Source: Bacteroidota bacterium (GTDB lineage Bacteria > Bacteroidota > Bacteroidia > Chitinophagales > Chitinophagaceae). From it: a DNA stretch of 62,591 bases. The stretch covers positions 1 to 62,591 of the forward strand of contig JAFEAB010000099.1 in NCBI GenBank assembly GCA_018266615.1, in the 5' to 3' direction. The notes beneath the pieces are model-generated. The model did not search any database and was not told where the DNA came from. It saw only the letters and a list, made by a program, of their open reading frames with translations. Position numbers and translations under genes: made by a program. This document shows, in pieces, positions 37,558 through 46,936 of the stretch (within the stretch, counting starts at the first letter, position 1; each line of letters opens with the position of its first letter).

Positions 37558-39258
37558 TTATTTTGAATTTAATTCTCCCATCAATACCCCGGAAACATTC
37601 CAGGAACTAAAACTACTCCCTTCCGGCTTACCCATAGGTATGGCAATTTTAAGAGTATGAGTTCCCGCAGAAAGATTTAAGGGAATATAGACCGGATTGG
37701 TGGTAGTTCCCGGGCACCAGTTTGAGCGACTTAAATCGGATGAGGATAACCCATCACCAAAATTCCCCGACGCCGGATTAAACCTTCGATAAGTACCGCA
37801 ATCGGTGCGCCAGGGAATAAAATGATATACCCGTTTGCCATCAACAATGATATCATTTTCCTTTTGATTAAACTCATCTCCCCCCTCCCAACCTCCATGG
37901 CCGGTAGATATATATCTTAACTGCAAGTTCTTTAGATTATCCGGAACGTCTATAGTAACGGTTAATGAATCATCGGCGAACATGGTTCCATAAGCCTGTC
38001 CGGCCATTTCCATTATATTCAGGGTATTAAATACAGGCTCTACCCAATACTTTTTTACAGGCTCGTCAGTTTTAGGATAGTAATCCAGTTGGAGGTTGAT
38101 GATATGGCCGCCTTTGTCGTAATTTCCAATAAAAGCGCCAATCCAACCTTCTCCTTTAAGCCGGGAAATCAAATCAGTTACATCTTGTTTGTAATTTACA
38201 GAATCAGCCCAATGGTATCCGGCTATCTGAACATTCCCATTATATGCACGTACACCAAACGGAGTAAAAAATCGCATCAGTTCCAACGGGGGACTGTAAT
38301 CGGGGGCGGCTACTACACCCTGATATTTGTGTCCGGATTTATCCGTATAAACCGGTAATTCTTTAATACCGTACTTCAAACCATTCAAAAAGGAAATCTT
38401 CTTGTCAGTTGGTATAATAAACACCGTGCCCGTCCGGTCGTAGGCATCACCGTTAGAATATTGGGTAAGGTTTATGAATACATTAAAATCTTCTGTATCC
38501 GGGAGTTTTACTTTCTTTAAAACTACGGTTCCTCCGGCATAACGGTATGTAACATTAGCAAGACCTTCCACAGGGTTTGAAATAGAATCGGTGAAATTGA
38601 TTTGTTGGTGATCAAAAACCGGGAAACTAAAATACCGGTTATCGATTTCTTTTCTTCGGAAAGTGGCTTCATCTACAATCCTTCCATAACTACCAGGTTT
38701 TTGCCATAAGGAATCCGGCACTTTGCCAAGTTCAATTTTGGATGCATAGATTTCAAAATTTCCATTACGAACGATTTTCAATATTAGTCCAAGTCCGGGC
38801 GCAATACCTAAGGATGGAGTTCCTTTTACCTGAATAGCATTGGTAAACCAAACTTCAATAGAATTTGACCGGATAACAAGTTTTGCTTTTCTACAGGGAA
38901 TTCCCAATATAGAAGCCGTATCACCGGTAATAGTTGGCCTCTCATATTTGGGAAATGGGTTCTTCAGGGTGAATTTTTCTCCATTTTTCATGCGGATAGT
39001 TTGGAAGGTAGCCTTCTTATTAAAATCAATTATCCGACCCTCATTACCTGAACTATTGCTATCAGTAAGTATGGCAAGGTTATTCTTATAGGCAAGGAAA
39101 AGAGTGCGTCCTTCAATGTTTTTGCCATTGGATTTGTAGTTATAAATTACCAGTGCTTCATTTGGAAAAGATTGGCCGGGCAATTTATTTTGCGCTACGG
39201 CATAATTATCCCAACAGTGGAAACAACAAAAAAAGAAAACAAAGCCTTTATAATTCAT
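37558..39258 (-). CDS. Peptide-N-glycosidase F-type enzyme with N-terminal GLPGLI-like domain, secreted
   Basis: 566 residues. Signal peptide 1-22. Residues about 30-180 resemble GLPGLI-type proteins (IPCRKAKLVI, VWFTNAIQVKG, GIAPGLGLILKI). Residues about 240-565 match the double jelly roll of PNGase F: NVFINLTQYSNGDAYDRTGTVFII with Asp274 where PNGase F has its catalytic Asp60, PPLELMRFFTPFGV, then TGHGGWEGGDEFNQ with Glu462 in the place of Glu206, and WRTDCGTYRRFNP / LSRSNWCPGTTTNP with a Cys487-Cys515 pair. PNGase F hydrolyses the Asn-GlcNAc bond of N-glycoproteins. Lies 86 bases downstream of a response-regulator gene on the same strand. Confidence 0.8.
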   Translation of the reverse strand: MNYKGFVFFFCCFHCWDNYAVAQNKLPGQSFPNEALVIYNYKSNGKNIEGRTLFLAYKNNLAILTDSNSSGNEGRIIDFNKKATFQTIRMKNGEKFTLKNPFPKYERPTITGDTASILGIPCRKAKLVIRSNSIEVWFTNAIQVKGTPSLGIAPGLGLILKIVRNGNFEIYASKIELGKVPDSLWQKPGSYGRIVDEATFRRKEIDNRYFSFPVFDHQQINFTDSISNPVEGLANVTYRYAGGTVVLKKVKLPDTEDFNVFINLTQYSNGDAYDRTGTVFIIPTDKKISFLNGLKYGIKELPVYTDKSGHKYQGVVAAPDYSPPLELMRFFTPFGVRAYNGNVQIAGYHWADSVNYKQDVTDLISRLKGEGWIGAFIGNYDKGGHIINLQLDYYPKTDEPVKKYWVEPVFNTLNIMEMAGQAYGTMFADDSLTVTIDVPDNLKNLQLRYISTGHGGWEGGDEFNQKENDIIVDGKRVYHFIPWRTDCGTYRRFNPASGNFGDGLSSSDLSRSNWCPGTTTNPVYIPLNLSAGTHTLKIAIPMGKPEGSSFSSWNVSGVLMGELNSK

Positions 39259-39344
39259 GAGGTAAAAATTGCAGAATGAAAGTACAATTTTTTACCATTA
39301 GGTTTTGCAGGCAGAAAAATATCTTTCCTGTTGTTTCAGGAATA

Positions 39345-39959
39345 CTAAAGCAGATCGTACTTAATGGCCTGTTTTAATAACCCTGCGGTATTGTTCACTT
39401 TAAATTTTGCCAGCAGGCTCTTCCGATGGGTATTCACTGTAAAAACGCTAATGAATAATTTTTCAGCAATCTCTGAATTCTTGAGGCCATCTGAAATCAA
39501 TACCAGAATTTCTTTTTCTCTTCGGGAAATAACCGGCACTTCCTCATCTGTATTCCTAAGCATGGCTGCTGCTTCCCTGCTTATAAAACTTCTACCTGCC
39601 ATAACCGTATGTAAAGCAGTAAGCAACTCTTCTTTGGTTGCATTTTTTATCACATAACCGGAAGCGCCGTTATCCATCATATTACGAACTACCGACTGTT
39701 GGTTAAAGGTGCTTAATCCAAGAATCAGGATTTGCGGATAAAGTACTTTTACCTGCTTACATAATTCTGTGCCACTCATATCCGGCAGGTTCACATCCAT
39801 AAAAATCACATCCGGTTTTTGCATCCGCAAAAAGGCAAGGCAGGAGGCCGCATTGGTAGCATGCCCCATCCATTCAATCCCTTCCTCATTTTGTAACAGA
39901 GACCGGATGCCTTCGATAACCATGTAGTGGTCATCCACTATAAACAAACTTATTTTCAT
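39345..39959 (-). CDS. NarL/FixJ-family response regulator
   Basis: 204 residues. Receiver domain with acidic pair DD at 9-10, phospho-acceptor Asp55 (FMDVNLPD) and the conserved Thr/Ser-Lys region; C-terminal LuxR helix-turn-helix (VISRREKEILVLISDGLKNSEIAEKLFISVFTVNTHRKSLLAK in parts) at about 138-195. Partner of the kinase gene 27 bases upstream. Its target genes are not visible; the PNGase gene lies next in the same direction. Confidence 0.93.
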   Translation of the reverse strand: MKISLFIVDDHYMVIEGIRSLLQNEEGIEWMGHATNAASCLAFLRMQKPDVIFMDVNLPDMSGTELCKQVKVLYPQILILGLSTFNQQSVVRNMMDNGASGYVIKNATKEELLTALHTVMAGRSFISREAAAMLRNTDEEVPVISRREKEILVLISDGLKNSEIAEKLFISVFTVNTHRKSLLAKFKVNNTAGLLKQAIKYDLL

Positions 39960-39986
39960 CCCAACAAATTTTGAAACCCGGAAAAT

Positions 39987-41936
39987 TTACATTTTCATTT
40001 CAATAAATACAGATGTCCCTTTCCCTGGTTTTGAATTTAGATCTATCTTCCCTTTCAATAAATCAATCCTGTTTTGTAAATTCTTCCATCCCATGCCCGA
40101 AGCATGTTTTAGAACGCCTGTATCAAATCCATTCCCATCATCCTCTACTGTTAGTGAAAGCGTATTTTCCTGATCAGAAGCATGTAATTGAACCAGTACA
40201 TTCTTGGCAAGGGCATGTTTAATGGTGTTATTCACCAGCTCTTGCACAATCCGGTAAACGGCAAGGGCGGTGGATTGCTTTAATTTAATATCCTTAAATT
40301 CAATTGACTGGTACCTGATATGTACCACTCCGCTCCGCTGAATCTCGTGGCAGAAATCAGACAAGGCAGCATCCAACCCATATTTTAGTAGCACTTCAGG
40401 CATCAGGTTATGTGCCACCCTGCGCATTTCATTAATTGAGCTATCCAGCATATCAATACTGCGTTCAAATGCCTGAGCATTATCTGCCGATAACACCTGG
40501 TTGCCCTTAATATCATTTAAGGAAAATTTTATACCGCTTAAAAAACCGCCCAGTCCATCGTGCAGATCTTTTGCAAGACGTGCGCGCTCCTGTTCTTCTC
40601 CTTTCAATACTGCTTCTGTAACGGTAAGCCTCTTCTCAGTTTCCAGTTCATCAATTTTTGATTGCTGGAGTTTTTGTTTATTCCGGTGATTACGAAAAAT
40701 CAAAAGTGAAATGATCAGGATGGCTATAACGCAGGCAACAAGGAAATAAATAAGAATGCTTTTCTGTTTTAACTGACCTTCCTGTAACCTAATATGATCC
40801 TCCTTACGTTCCGTTTCAAATTTTTTTTGAATCTGTACTGTATTTTTAGCAATAGATTCATTAAGAATACTGTCTGACAGTAACTCATACTGATCAAAAT
40901 AATAAAATCCCTTTTTAGAATCTTGCAGGGCATAATAAACAGAAGATATTACAGGGAGTACTTTTTGTTTAAGGTCGCGTAAATTAAAGGTATTGGCCAA
41001 AACCAAAGCAGAGTCAGCCATCAGGATCGCCTTAGAATACTCTTTATTCAAGAGAAAATAATACGACAACCCAAATTGTGCAAGCCCGACAAAATTGGAA
41101 GCATTTTGATTTCGTGAAATCGCCAGGGCTTTTTCGCAATAATATTTAATACTGTCTAATTGTTGCAATTTAAGCCCAATTAAAGCATAATTTAAATTCG
41201 TGGTAATCTGAATAATCTGGTTATTGTTCTTAATAGCCAGGACTCCCGCTTTATCCAGGAAATACTTGGCTGAATCATAAATATGTAACTGAATATAATT
41301 CAAGCCGAGAAGATTATATGCTTCACTCAGGTATGTTTCATCCTTATTATTCTTAAGCAACTGAATAGCAGAAAGTCCATTATTTACTGCTTTGCGGTAT
41401 TGACGCATAGAGTAATAAAGCATCTGCAATAAATTAAACGTATTTGCTCTGTACTGGTGGATACTATTTCTGACAAAGATATCCCTGGAACCCTCTATAT
41501 ATTTTACTGCCTGTTCAAATTCCTCTAATTGCATATAAGCAATCCCGGCATTCATCATCGTCCGTCCAATTTCTTCAGGATCTCCATTCTCTTTTGCAAA
41601 ATCAACTGCCTCCAGGTTAAGCATTAAGGAAGAGTCAAATTTTCCTTCAAAATTTAGAATCGAACTATAAACGGAATAATAATCAGAAACACCTTTTCGG
41701 TAATTCAATTCTTTACTTAAGGATTTTCCCAACTGGCTATACTTTCGGGCACTATTAAAATCCTTTTCAAGAAATTGATTGGCAAGTACAAAATACAAAT
41801 GTACTTTTTGGGTATCCTTCTTTGCAGTGCGAGTAAGTTGTGTGAGGCTGTCGATATTTAATGGTTGGGCCACACCTGTATCTGCCATAAACAGAATTAC
41901 AGTCAGGAATAAGATAACAGGGTTAATCTTTCTCAT
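39987..41936 (-). CDS. Sensor histidine kinase with periplasmic TPR domain
   Basis: 649 residues from the ATG at 41936; an in-frame TTG six codons upstream is less likely. Signal peptide or anchor (RKINPVILFLTVILFMADTG), then about 330 residues of tetratricopeptide-like helical repeats (AYNLLGLNYIQLHIYDSAKYF; FGLSYYFLLNKEYSKAILMADSAL), a transmembrane helix at about 393-414, a coiled coil, a HisKA_3 dimerisation domain with His459 (AKDLHDGLGGFLSG) and a HATPase (VNNTIKHALAKN, DDGNGFD, GMGWKNLQNRI). Typical Bacteroidota NarX-like kinase that signals to the LuxR-type regulator behind it. The signal sensed is unknown. Confidence 0.92.
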   Translation of the reverse strand: MRKINPVILFLTVILFMADTGVAQPLNIDSLTQLTRTAKKDTQKVHLYFVLANQFLEKDFNSARKYSQLGKSLSKELNYRKGVSDYYSVYSSILNFEGKFDSSLMLNLEAVDFAKENGDPEEIGRTMMNAGIAYMQLEEFEQAVKYIEGSRDIFVRNSIHQYRANTFNLLQMLYYSMRQYRKAVNNGLSAIQLLKNNKDETYLSEAYNLLGLNYIQLHIYDSAKYFLDKAGVLAIKNNNQIIQITTNLNYALIGLKLQQLDSIKYYCEKALAISRNQNASNFVGLAQFGLSYYFLLNKEYSKAILMADSALVLANTFNLRDLKQKVLPVISSVYYALQDSKKGFYYFDQYELLSDSILNESIAKNTVQIQKKFETERKEDHIRLQEGQLKQKSILIYFLVACVIAILIISLLIFRNHRNKQKLQQSKIDELETEKRLTVTEAVLKGEEQERARLAKDLHDGLGGFLSGIKFSLNDIKGNQVLSADNAQAFERSIDMLDSSINEMRRVAHNLMPEVLLKYGLDAALSDFCHEIQRSGVVHIRYQSIEFKDIKLKQSTALAVYRIVQELVNNTIKHALAKNVLVQLHASDQENTLSLTVEDDGNGFDTGVLKHASGMGWKNLQNRIDLLKGKIDLNSKPGKGTSVFIEMKM

Positions 41937-42066
41937 CAAGGTACCTAAATTCAATATTGCAAATTAAATATGATGATGATTCCCATCCTCTCACCCTTTT
42001 TAATGAATTCCTGAAAATAAGAAAAAATCACCCTTTTTAAGGATAATGGCTTATTTATCTGCGCTC

Positions 42067-42074
42067 TATTTTTG
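42067..42074 (+). promoter_or_regulatory. -7 box TATTTTTG
   Basis: Perfect TAnnTTTG, 29 bases before the ATG at 42104. Confidence 0.5.
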
Positions 42075-42103
42075 ATTATTCAATAAGTAAAAAAGAAAAG
42101 AGC

Positions 42104-43168
42104 ATGAAACAGTTTACTTCCATTTTTGCAACCCTGATCCTTTTAATTGCATTTTTGAGCACCAGCGCCAAAGTTTGGCGGTTAAATAACAATATAGGCG
42201 CCAGTGCCGATTTCACCAATTTCAATGCGGCTGTTTCCAGCACATCAGTATTAGATGGAGATACGCTGCACATAGAAGCCAGTGCAACGGGTTATGGTGC
42301 TGCAACCATCAATAAAAAACTTACCATTATTGGGCCGGGTTATTTCTTAGACCCCTCCAATACTACCACACCGGCAAACCCGGGTTTACAATACAAACCA
42401 CAGAATGGATGGGTAAGCTCCGTAAACTTTGTAGCAGGCAGCAGCGGAACAAAGTTTATTGGCGTAAGTTTTGGCGGCGGCTCCCTCTATGGTGATTTAT
42501 TGACCAATATAACTCTTGAAAAATGCCTGATTAATCAGGACGTAAACTTTTATAATAACGGGAATACCAATGTAACCATCAGAAAGTGCTTTATTTATGG
42601 CGCTGGCATCAATTGCACTTCAGGTTCCCTCAGCAATTTCACTTTTGAGAATAACATAGTTTATGAATATTGGGGTAAAGTAAACCTTCCCAACCTAACG
42701 GGCAGCAATAATATTTTCCGAAACAATAGTTTTTATGCGAATGTAGCCACTTCTGCTATTTCCAATTGCTATGTGGCCAACAATATCTTTTACAATAGTG
42801 GTGGCACCCCTGTTAATTTCATCAATTGCAATATCAAGAATAATATCTTCTCACAAAACCAAACCTTTACCAATAATATAGAAAGCGGTAATTCAATAAA
42901 TGTAAATATGGCCACTGTTTATACACTTGGCACCAGCAACAGCCTCGATTCTCGTATGGTGCTAAAAGCCGGATCACCTGCCATTGGCTATGGTGTTACC
43001 GTGGGTGTGGTTACCAATCCTGATTGTGGTGCATTTGGAGCAACTGATCCTTACAAACTATCAGGCATTCCATCAATACCCACTATTTACAACATTGTTG
43101 CTCCATCAAGTATTCTTTCAGGTGCAGGTACAATGAATGTCACATTCAGCACACGGAACAATAATTAG
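42104..43168 (+). CDS. Secreted right-handed beta-helix protein
   Basis: 354 residues. Signal peptide about 1-22. From residue 35 the sequence runs in short strands with Asn ladders (NFTFENNIVYEYW, NNIFRNNSFYANV, NCYVANNIFYNSGG, NCNIKNNIFSQNQ), the pattern of a pectate-lyase-like parallel beta-helix. No catalytic residues could be assigned; it may be a structural or adhesive surface protein. It lacks a recognisable T9SS tail. The tandem-repeat protein begins 160 bases downstream and may be co-transcribed. Confidence 0.7.
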   Translation: MKQFTSIFATLILLIAFLSTSAKVWRLNNNIGASADFTNFNAAVSSTSVLDGDTLHIEASATGYGAATINKKLTIIGPGYFLDPSNTTTPANPGLQYKPQNGWVSSVNFVAGSSGTKFIGVSFGGGSLYGDLLTNITLEKCLINQDVNFYNNGNTNVTIRKCFIYGAGINCTSGSLSNFTFENNIVYEYWGKVNLPNLTGSNNIFRNNSFYANVATSAISNCYVANNIFYNSGGTPVNFINCNIKNNIFSQNQTFTNNIESGNSINVNMATVYTLGTSNSLDSRMVLKAGSPAIGYGVTVGVVTNPDCGAFGATDPYKLSGIPSIPTIYNIVAPSSILSGAGTMNVTFSTRNNN

Positions 43169-43328
43169 TAGTTAGAATCAGGTTTACAGGGATAAGGATG
43201 AAACCAAAGAAATGAATGTGTTCTTTTTAGAACGTAGGATGAGAAAGATAAAAAAGAGTCTTTCATTTGGCCTGATTAAAAAGAAGCAGAACATTTTCCA
43301 CCAAAGGCGGAAGAACAAAAGAAATAAA

Positions 43329-44921
43329 ATGAAAATATTTTTTATAGCACTGCCCTTACAGCTATTTACCCTCTTTGCCCATGCACAGGATCCGGCATAT
43401 CCCAATGCACCGGCAGCGTTGGGCAATATGTTGGGTGCCGAATATTATATTGATACCGATCCGGGATTGGGTAACGCTACTCCCATTACTATTCCTTCCC
43501 CAAATGTGGATGTAAGCAATGTGGTGGCAGCCTTAAATACAAGCAGCCTGAGCAATGGCATTCATCGTTTTGGGTTCAGAACAAAAAATACGGATGGTGT
43601 ATGGAGCCATACGGATATAGAAATATTCCTGGTGGATTACAATCCTGCTTATCCCGCTTCTCCTATTGCTCCAACAAATATGGTAGCGGCCGAATATTTT
43701 ATTGATACCGATCCGGGATTTGGCAACGCTACTTCCATTACTATTCCTTCCCCAAATGTGGATGTAAGCAATGTGGTGGCAGCCTTAAATACAAGCAGCC
43801 TGAGCAATGGCATTCATCGATTTGGATTAAGAACTAAAAATGCCGATGGCAAATGGGGCCTTACCAACATGGAATTATTTTTAGTGGATTATGACCCTGC
43901 TTATGCTGCATCAGCTTCGACGCCAACCAATATGGTAGCAGCAGAATATTTTATTGATACCGATCCGGGATTTGGAAATGCCACTTCCATCAGCATCCCA
44001 TCCAATGGAACAGATGTGAGTGATTTCCTTGCTTACCTAAGTACATCATCATTAAGTAATGGTGTACACCGTTTTGGTATCCGCTCCAAAAATGCAGATG
44101 GCCGATGGAGCCTCACGAACATCCAGGATTTTTTGATAGATAGTGATCCCGCGTATCCCCCGGCTCCTGCAGCGCTGGGTAATATTACCTATGTTGAATA
44201 TTTTTTTGATACCGATCCCGGATTTGGAAATGGAACGATCATTCCCATTACCGTAAGCCCGGATCTGAACAATATTGCATTTGTAGCTAATACCAGCGCT
44301 TTATCCGATGCAACCCATGTGCTGTTTATTCGCAGCCTTGACGACTGGAGCCTCACCAATTTTGAAAGTTTCACCAAAGGGAATCCTGTTCCGTTAGACT
44401 TCCTAACCTTTACGGCAGTTGCCAGCGTGAATGACGTGGTGCTGAACTGGGAAACAGAAAATGAAATCAATACCTCTCACTTTGTTATTGAATTTAGTAA
44501 GGGTGATACAACATTTCTTCCCATTGGGGAAACAACGGCCGCAAATGTTTCAGGGAAACATCATTACCGTTTTGTACATGTTGCGCCGGGAGAAGGAAGA
44601 CTTTTTTACAGAATCAGGCAGGTTGACCAGGATGAAAAATTCAAGTTCAGCCCAATTGCAGCCTTAAACTTAGGCCATAAAGACAATACAAACCTGGTAA
44701 TCTACCCTAATCCAACAACCGATTTAGTTTGGTTCAAGAACATCAACTCAGGAGATATATCCGCTGTTCAGATTTCGGATATGCATGGCCGTGTATTTAT
44801 TATAACCCCTAATGCAGGCACGCTGCAACTAAATGTGAGCAATCTGAGCAAGGGTGTTTATGCAATTAAACTAATCATGCGGGATGGCTCTAATATAATC
44901 AGGTCATTTGTAAAACAATAG
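43329..44921 (+). CDS. T9SS-exported protein with four 84-residue tandem repeats
   Basis: 530 residues from the ATG at 43329, which opens a signal peptide ending LFAHAQ; the frame stays open 39 codons upstream without one. Four repeats begin with GAEYYIDTDPGLGN-like segments at 43437, 43689, 43941 and 44193, exactly 252 bases apart; each holds SSLSNGIHRFGFRTKN and a final FLVDY. After them come an Ig-like segment (LDFLTFTAVASVNDVVLNWETENE) and a C-terminal type A sorting domain (LVIYPNPTTDLVWFKN; LSKGVYAIKLIMRDG). A surface protein of unknown role; the DTDPG segments resemble calcium-binding loops, which is only a guess. Confidence 0.85.
   Translation: MKIFFIALPLQLFTLFAHAQDPAYPNAPAALGNMLGAEYYIDTDPGLGNATPITIPSPNVDVSNVVAALNTSSLSNGIHRFGFRTKNTDGVWSHTDIEIFLVDYNPAYPASPIAPTNMVAAEYFIDTDPGFGNATSITIPSPNVDVSNVVAALNTSSLSNGIHRFGLRTKNADGKWGLTNMELFLVDYDPAYAASASTPTNMVAAEYFIDTDPGFGNATSISIPSNGTDVSDFLAYLSTSSLSNGVHRFGIRSKNADGRWSLTNIQDFLIDSDPAYPPAPAALGNITYVEYFFDTDPGFGNGTIIPITVSPDLNNIAFVANTSALSDATHVLFIRSLDDWSLTNFESFTKGNPVPLDFLTFTAVASVNDVVLNWETENEINTSHFVIEFSKGDTTFLPIGETTAANVSGKHHYRFVHVAPGEGRLFYRIRQVDQDEKFKFSPIAALNLGHKDNTNLVIYPNPTTDLVWFKNINSGDISAVQISDMHGRVFIITPNAGTLQLNVSNLSKGVYAIKLIMRDGSNIIRSFVKQ
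43437..44340 (+). repeat. 252-bp tandem repeat within the coding sequence
   Basis: Period of 252 bases (84 codons) held through four copies. Copies 1 and 2 share an identical run of 85 bases (43483-43567 and 43735-43819), while copies 3 and 4 have drifted. Confidence 0.9.
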
Positions 44922-44945
44922 AAACCCTATTAAAACTATAAACAC

Positions 44946-44978
44946 ATTGCCCTGGTTAATCCGGGGCAATTTTTTTTA
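44946..44978 (+). terminator. Intrinsic terminator
   Basis: ATTGCCCTGG (44946-44955) pairs with CCGGGGCAAT (44961-44970) including one wobble, followed by T tract. Confidence 0.8.
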
Positions 44979-45063
44979 TATTCATTAAAATTCCTCCAAC
45001 GATAACGAATATAAGCTGATGCCAAATCCCATTTATCCAATCTTGAAACGTGCTTAGTAAATA

Positions 45064-46365
45064 TCAATGGGCAAAATCCCGTTCAAAATCTCCCTTAATC
45101 CTTTCCATCGAAGGATTGAAGTAGCCATATTTCAAATTGGGAAATTCTTCTTTAATCAGTTCCATCATTTGCTTCACACCCATGAATTCACCGGTTTCGG
45201 GCATATTTATCTTTTCGAGATACCAGTCGGGATCGATATTGAAATTTCTCCATTGAATCATTTTCAGGCCCGTTTCGTTTATTAGTCTCCGTAAGGATTC
45301 ATACTCCACTACCCTGTCGGTCATGCCCGGAAAAACGAAATAGTTTATACTGGTCCAGCCACCAAATTCTGTTACGGTTTTAAGGCTTTCGATGATATCG
45401 GCAAACCGGTAGTTATTGGGCTTGTAATACGCATTATACACCTCCTCGCAGGCGGAGTTGGTGCTTACCCGGATGCTGTTTAACCCTGCTTCGCATAGTG
45501 CACGAACGGCTTTGGGCATACTTCCGTTCGTATTGAGGTTGATGCTTCCCCGATTTGTATGTTTTCTGATTTCAAGGATCGATTTCCGGATGGTCTCCCA
45601 CATCAGTAAGGGTTCACCTTCGCAGCCCTGTCCAAAACTTACAATTGGAAATGGCGCTGTTTTCAAATGGGGTACGGTATATTCTACAATTTCTTCGGCG
45701 GTAGGTTTAAAAGTTAACCTGTCCTGGGTACTTGAAATTTCCTCTTCCTGGGGTTGAAAACTGATACAGCCAATACAATTGGCATTGCATGCAGGTGAAA
45801 CGGGTATAGGACATTCCCATCGGCCCAACGCCAGGTTCCGGGCAGCAGGGCAGGTATAGGTCATGCAGCAATTATTCATCAGGTGTTGCACCAGCCTGTT
45901 GTGCGGATAGGTTTTCAATAAATTGCCGGCCCCCGATTCAATATTTTCTTCCTTATAACCTACCGCATCCTGCCGGATATCCTGTTCGATATGTACAGCA
46001 GGAACATATAGTTCATCCTTATACCAGCCGGCAGCGGTATAACAAAACAGGGGAAGCACCGGAGCATCGGGCAAGGTTTCGTAGGCGGCAATAAACAGCC
46101 CGGTAAAGGCCGGTGGGATAAAGGCTGCTACCGCCCATCCTTTTTCGCAAAGCCGCATTTCGCCGGTAATCACATCAATACCAATGCCACGCCTGCCCGG
46201 GAGTTCATATAATTGTCCTCCATCAGGAAGTTTTATCCAGTGATCCAACGGAATGGGCATTGCATCCCAACCGCTTCTGCCTGAAACAAAAAGGCTGCGA
46301 TCCTCATAGATATTCCCATTCCCATCAGAATACATTAAAAATGGGGAGTTGGTTATTTCGGCCAT
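45064..46365 (-). CDS. Radical SAM enzyme of unknown substrate
   Basis: 433 residues. The SAM cluster motif CNANCIGC is at 193-200 (CxxxCxxC). It is preceded by an extra cysteine cluster (C166, C167, C172, C185; MNNCCMTY, CPAARN, WECP) and by a domain of about 160 residues of unknown fold. TIM-barrel features follow: SFGQGCEGEPLL, NLNTNGSMPKAV, GLNSIRVSTNS. No SPASM domain and no precursor peptide gene is visible. The last gene of a three-gene minus-strand operon with an arginase-family protein and a small membrane protein. Might modify a small metabolite or protein. Confidence 0.85.
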   Translation of the reverse strand: MAEITNSPFLMYSDGNGNIYEDRSLFVSGRSGWDAMPIPLDHWIKLPDGGQLYELPGRRGIGIDVITGEMRLCEKGWAVAAFIPPAFTGLFIAAYETLPDAPVLPLFCYTAAGWYKDELYVPAVHIEQDIRQDAVGYKEENIESGAGNLLKTYPHNRLVQHLMNNCCMTYTCPAARNLALGRWECPIPVSPACNANCIGCISFQPQEEEISSTQDRLTFKPTAEEIVEYTVPHLKTAPFPIVSFGQGCEGEPLLMWETIRKSILEIRKHTNRGSINLNTNGSMPKAVRALCEAGLNSIRVSTNSACEEVYNAYYKPNNYRFADIIESLKTVTEFGGWTSINYFVFPGMTDRVVEYESLRRLINETGLKMIQWRNFNIDPDWYLEKINMPETGEFMGVKQMMELIKEEFPNLKYGYFNPSMERIKGDFERDFAH

Positions 46366-46374
46366 AATGTAAAA

Positions 46375-46935
46375 TTAGGATTTATCCGGCTGCCGGGAAG
46401 CACGAATCCACTCCTGACAGGTTTGCAAAAAATCGGTCTCCCCGCGGGCAAAACTGTTGGGAGGCAACACAAGTTGAATATACCTGTTATCGGCCAGGTT
46501 AATAGTAAGAACAAGGTCCTTCAAAATAATATCCGATACGTTTCGCCAGGGCAATTTTTTGGGTGGGAAAGAGGGGAATTGTATGCCGGATTCTCCGATC
46601 AGCAACCACCTTTCTTTACCTGCCAGGTAAGCCAGGGCGGTAAATATGGCAATGCAAATGGCAGGGATAACAGCCGGTAGAAATATCCAGGTTAAGGTAA
46701 GCAGGATAAAATGCAGGATATGAAGGATGCCTGGGCGCTTTTTTCTTTTCAGGTAGGATAAAATTATTCCTGAAACACAAATCAGGGATCCAAAAATTCC
46801 TACCCATTTCTGATACGTTTCTGCCACCGTAATGATCCTCAAAAAAATAATCAGGTTAAGGATAAAAATAAAAAGGCTCAGGAAATAAAAGCTGTTTCTT
46901 TTCTTATCAGGTATCGGGATCCGGAAAATTTGCAT
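46375..46935 (-). CDS. Small membrane protein of unknown function
   Basis: 186 residues from the ATG at 46935; the frame is open further upstream but that part overlaps the arginase-family gene. Four hydrophobic helices: about 15-35, 45-63, 70-83, 85-100. The remaining C-terminal half is soluble (WLLIGESGIQFPSFPPKK; LPWRNVSDIILKDLVLTIN), resembling PH-like domains of small bacterial membrane proteins. Starts 1 base after the stop of the upstream gene and ends 9 bases before the radical SAM start, so coupled translation is likely. Confidence 0.7.
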   Translation of the reverse strand: MQIFRIPIPDKKRNSFYFLSLFIFILNLIIFLRIITVAETYQKWVGIFGSLICVSGIILSYLKRKKRPGILHILHFILLTLTWIFLPAVIPAICIAIFTALAYLAGKERWLLIGESGIQFPSFPPKKLPWRNVSDIILKDLVLTINLADNRYIQLVLPPNSFARGETDFLQTCQEWIRASRQPDKS

Positions 46936-46936
46936 G

